From: Spirochaetales bacterium
GTDB taxonomy: Bacteria > Spirochaetota > Spirochaetia > DTKZ01
Reading direction: 5' to 3'
Assembly: GCA_017998025.1 (NCBI GenBank)
Contig: JAGODW010000080.1
Location: 1 to 6,732, forward strand
Length of the DNA stretch: 6,732 nucleotides
Made by a program: the position numbers and the translations under genes. The notes under the pieces are model-generated. The model ran no database searches. It was not told the origin of the DNA and saw only the letters and a program-made list of their open reading frames with translations. Below are positions 6,332 to 6,732 of this stretch, piece after piece. Numbering within the stretch: position 1 is the stretch's first letter; the number at the start of each line of letters is the position of its first letter.

Positions 6332-6338
6332 GCAAGCC
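6318..6338. other. Perfect 7-bp inverted repeat spanning the amidohydrolase stop codon
   Basis: GGCTTGC (6318-6324) and GCAAGCC (6332-6338) pair perfectly around a 7-base loop that contains the TGA stop (6329-6331). No T-run follows on either strand, so it is not a standard intrinsic terminator. It could protect the mRNA 3' end or cause pausing between the two converging genes. Confidence 0.4.
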
Positions 6339-6359
6339 CTATCATCTCCGGTACAGAAA

Positions 6360-6380
6360 CCGATCCATTTAAGGATTCGG
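6360..6380. other. Second, imperfect hairpin at the end of the binding-protein gene
   Basis: CCGATCC (6360-6366) pairs with GGATTCGG (6373-6380) with one bulged T, around the loop ATTTAA, which holds the minus-strand stop codon (6371-6369). On the minus strand only a weak TTT lies downstream, so termination here is uncertain. Confidence 0.3.
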
Positions 6381-6732
6381 ATAGAGAACTTTAGCGCTGG
6401 CTGCTTCTTCCGGCCATACGGTTTCGATTACCCCTTTCTGAATCTGGAAGGTAACCGCTCCTCCAGCCATGTTCTGTCCTGTGGCGTCCCACTTTGTCGG
6501 CCCCCAGAAGGTTGTTCCATCGTATGCTTGAAGGGCTGCCCGCACCTTGTCTGTCTCCAGAGAACCGGCCTTCTCGATAGCCAGTTGCAGGAGATACCCG
6601 CCCTGGGATGCTGCAGCAGCCTGATATGCGATTTCCGGCCCGTATTTTGCGGTATATTCCTTCGTATAATCCTGGGCTGTGCCAAAGAAGGGATCCGAAT
6701 ACTTCATCTGGGGCATCCACCAGGCTACTCCG
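6369..6732 (-). CDS. C-terminal part of a branched-chain amino acid/amide ABC transporter substrate-binding protein
   Basis: The gene enters from the right edge on the minus strand and stops at TAA (6371-6369), giving about the last 120 residues. In-window sequence starts GVAWWMPQMKYSDPFFG and continues past the ATG at 6716, so that ATG is internal and the true start lies outside. The motifs fit the C-terminal lobe of periplasmic Liv/HAAT-type (Peripla_BP_6) binding proteins: YGPEIAYQAAAASQGGYLL, then IEKAGSLETDKVRAALQAYD, FWGPTKWDATGQNM and the end ETVWPEEAASAKVLYPNP. These proteins capture leucine-type amino acids, amides or urea and hand them to an ABC permease. The substrate cannot be told from this half. 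Any permease and ATPase genes would lie beyond the window. It converges with the amidohydrolase gene, a suggestive but unproven nutrient link. Confidence 0.87.
   Translation of the reverse strand, partial: GVAWWMPQMKYSDPFFGTAQDYTKEYTAKYGPEIAYQAAAASQGGYLLQLAIEKAGSLETDKVRAALQAYDGTTFWGPTKWDATGQNMAGGAVTFQIQKGVIETVWPEEAASAKVLYPNP

Overview
The window reads as ordinary chromosomal DNA from a diderm bacterium. Most of it is moderate in GC and gene-dense, with short spacers. My best guess is a spirochaete of the Treponema/Spirochaetaceae type. The guess rests on the mix of genes: a CRP-like regulator beside glmS, two secreted proteins of no familiar family, a small TPR lipoprotein with a relaxed lipobox, and a Liv-type binding protein. 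No single marker proves it. I see no phage, transposon, CRISPR, tRNA or rRNA sequence.

Left block (1-4465, all on +). The window opens inside the 3' end of an unidentified GC-rich gene, which stops at 173. Next comes a CRP/FNR-type cyclic-nucleotide-binding regulator (262-885) with a strong sigma70-like promoter lying over its start. A full-length glmS (943-2769) follows, making glucosamine-6-phosphate for the cell envelope. It is joined by a 4-base ATGA overlap to a small secreted protein of unknown function (2766-3272). After 53 bases comes a secreted protein with a C-terminal von Willebrand A domain and a complete MIDAS metal site (3326-4465). The block ends in an imperfect hairpin plus T-run whose loop carries the stop codon.

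Right block (4462-6732). A small BamD/YfiO-like TPR lipoprotein runs on the minus strand (4462-4914). Its stop codon shares the bases TTAA with the stop of the VWA gene. An 88-bp divergent spacer separates it from a plus-strand M20-type amidohydrolase of the N-carbamoyl-L-amino-acid hydrolase/allantoate amidohydrolase family (5003-6331). Converging on that gene from the right edge is the C-terminal part of a periplasmic branched-chain amino acid/amide ABC-transporter binding protein (6369-6732, minus).

How the genes fit together: the left block has an envelope theme (amino-sugar precursor synthesis, secreted proteins, a lipoprotein), led by a regulator that could respond to a small nucleotide. 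The right edge suggests uptake and hydrolysis of nitrogen-containing nutrients. Both links are inferred from gene order only. I found no strong sign of a new multi-gene system. The least explained parts are the two secreted proteins after glmS, and the compact gene-end/terminator arrangement at 4451-4480.
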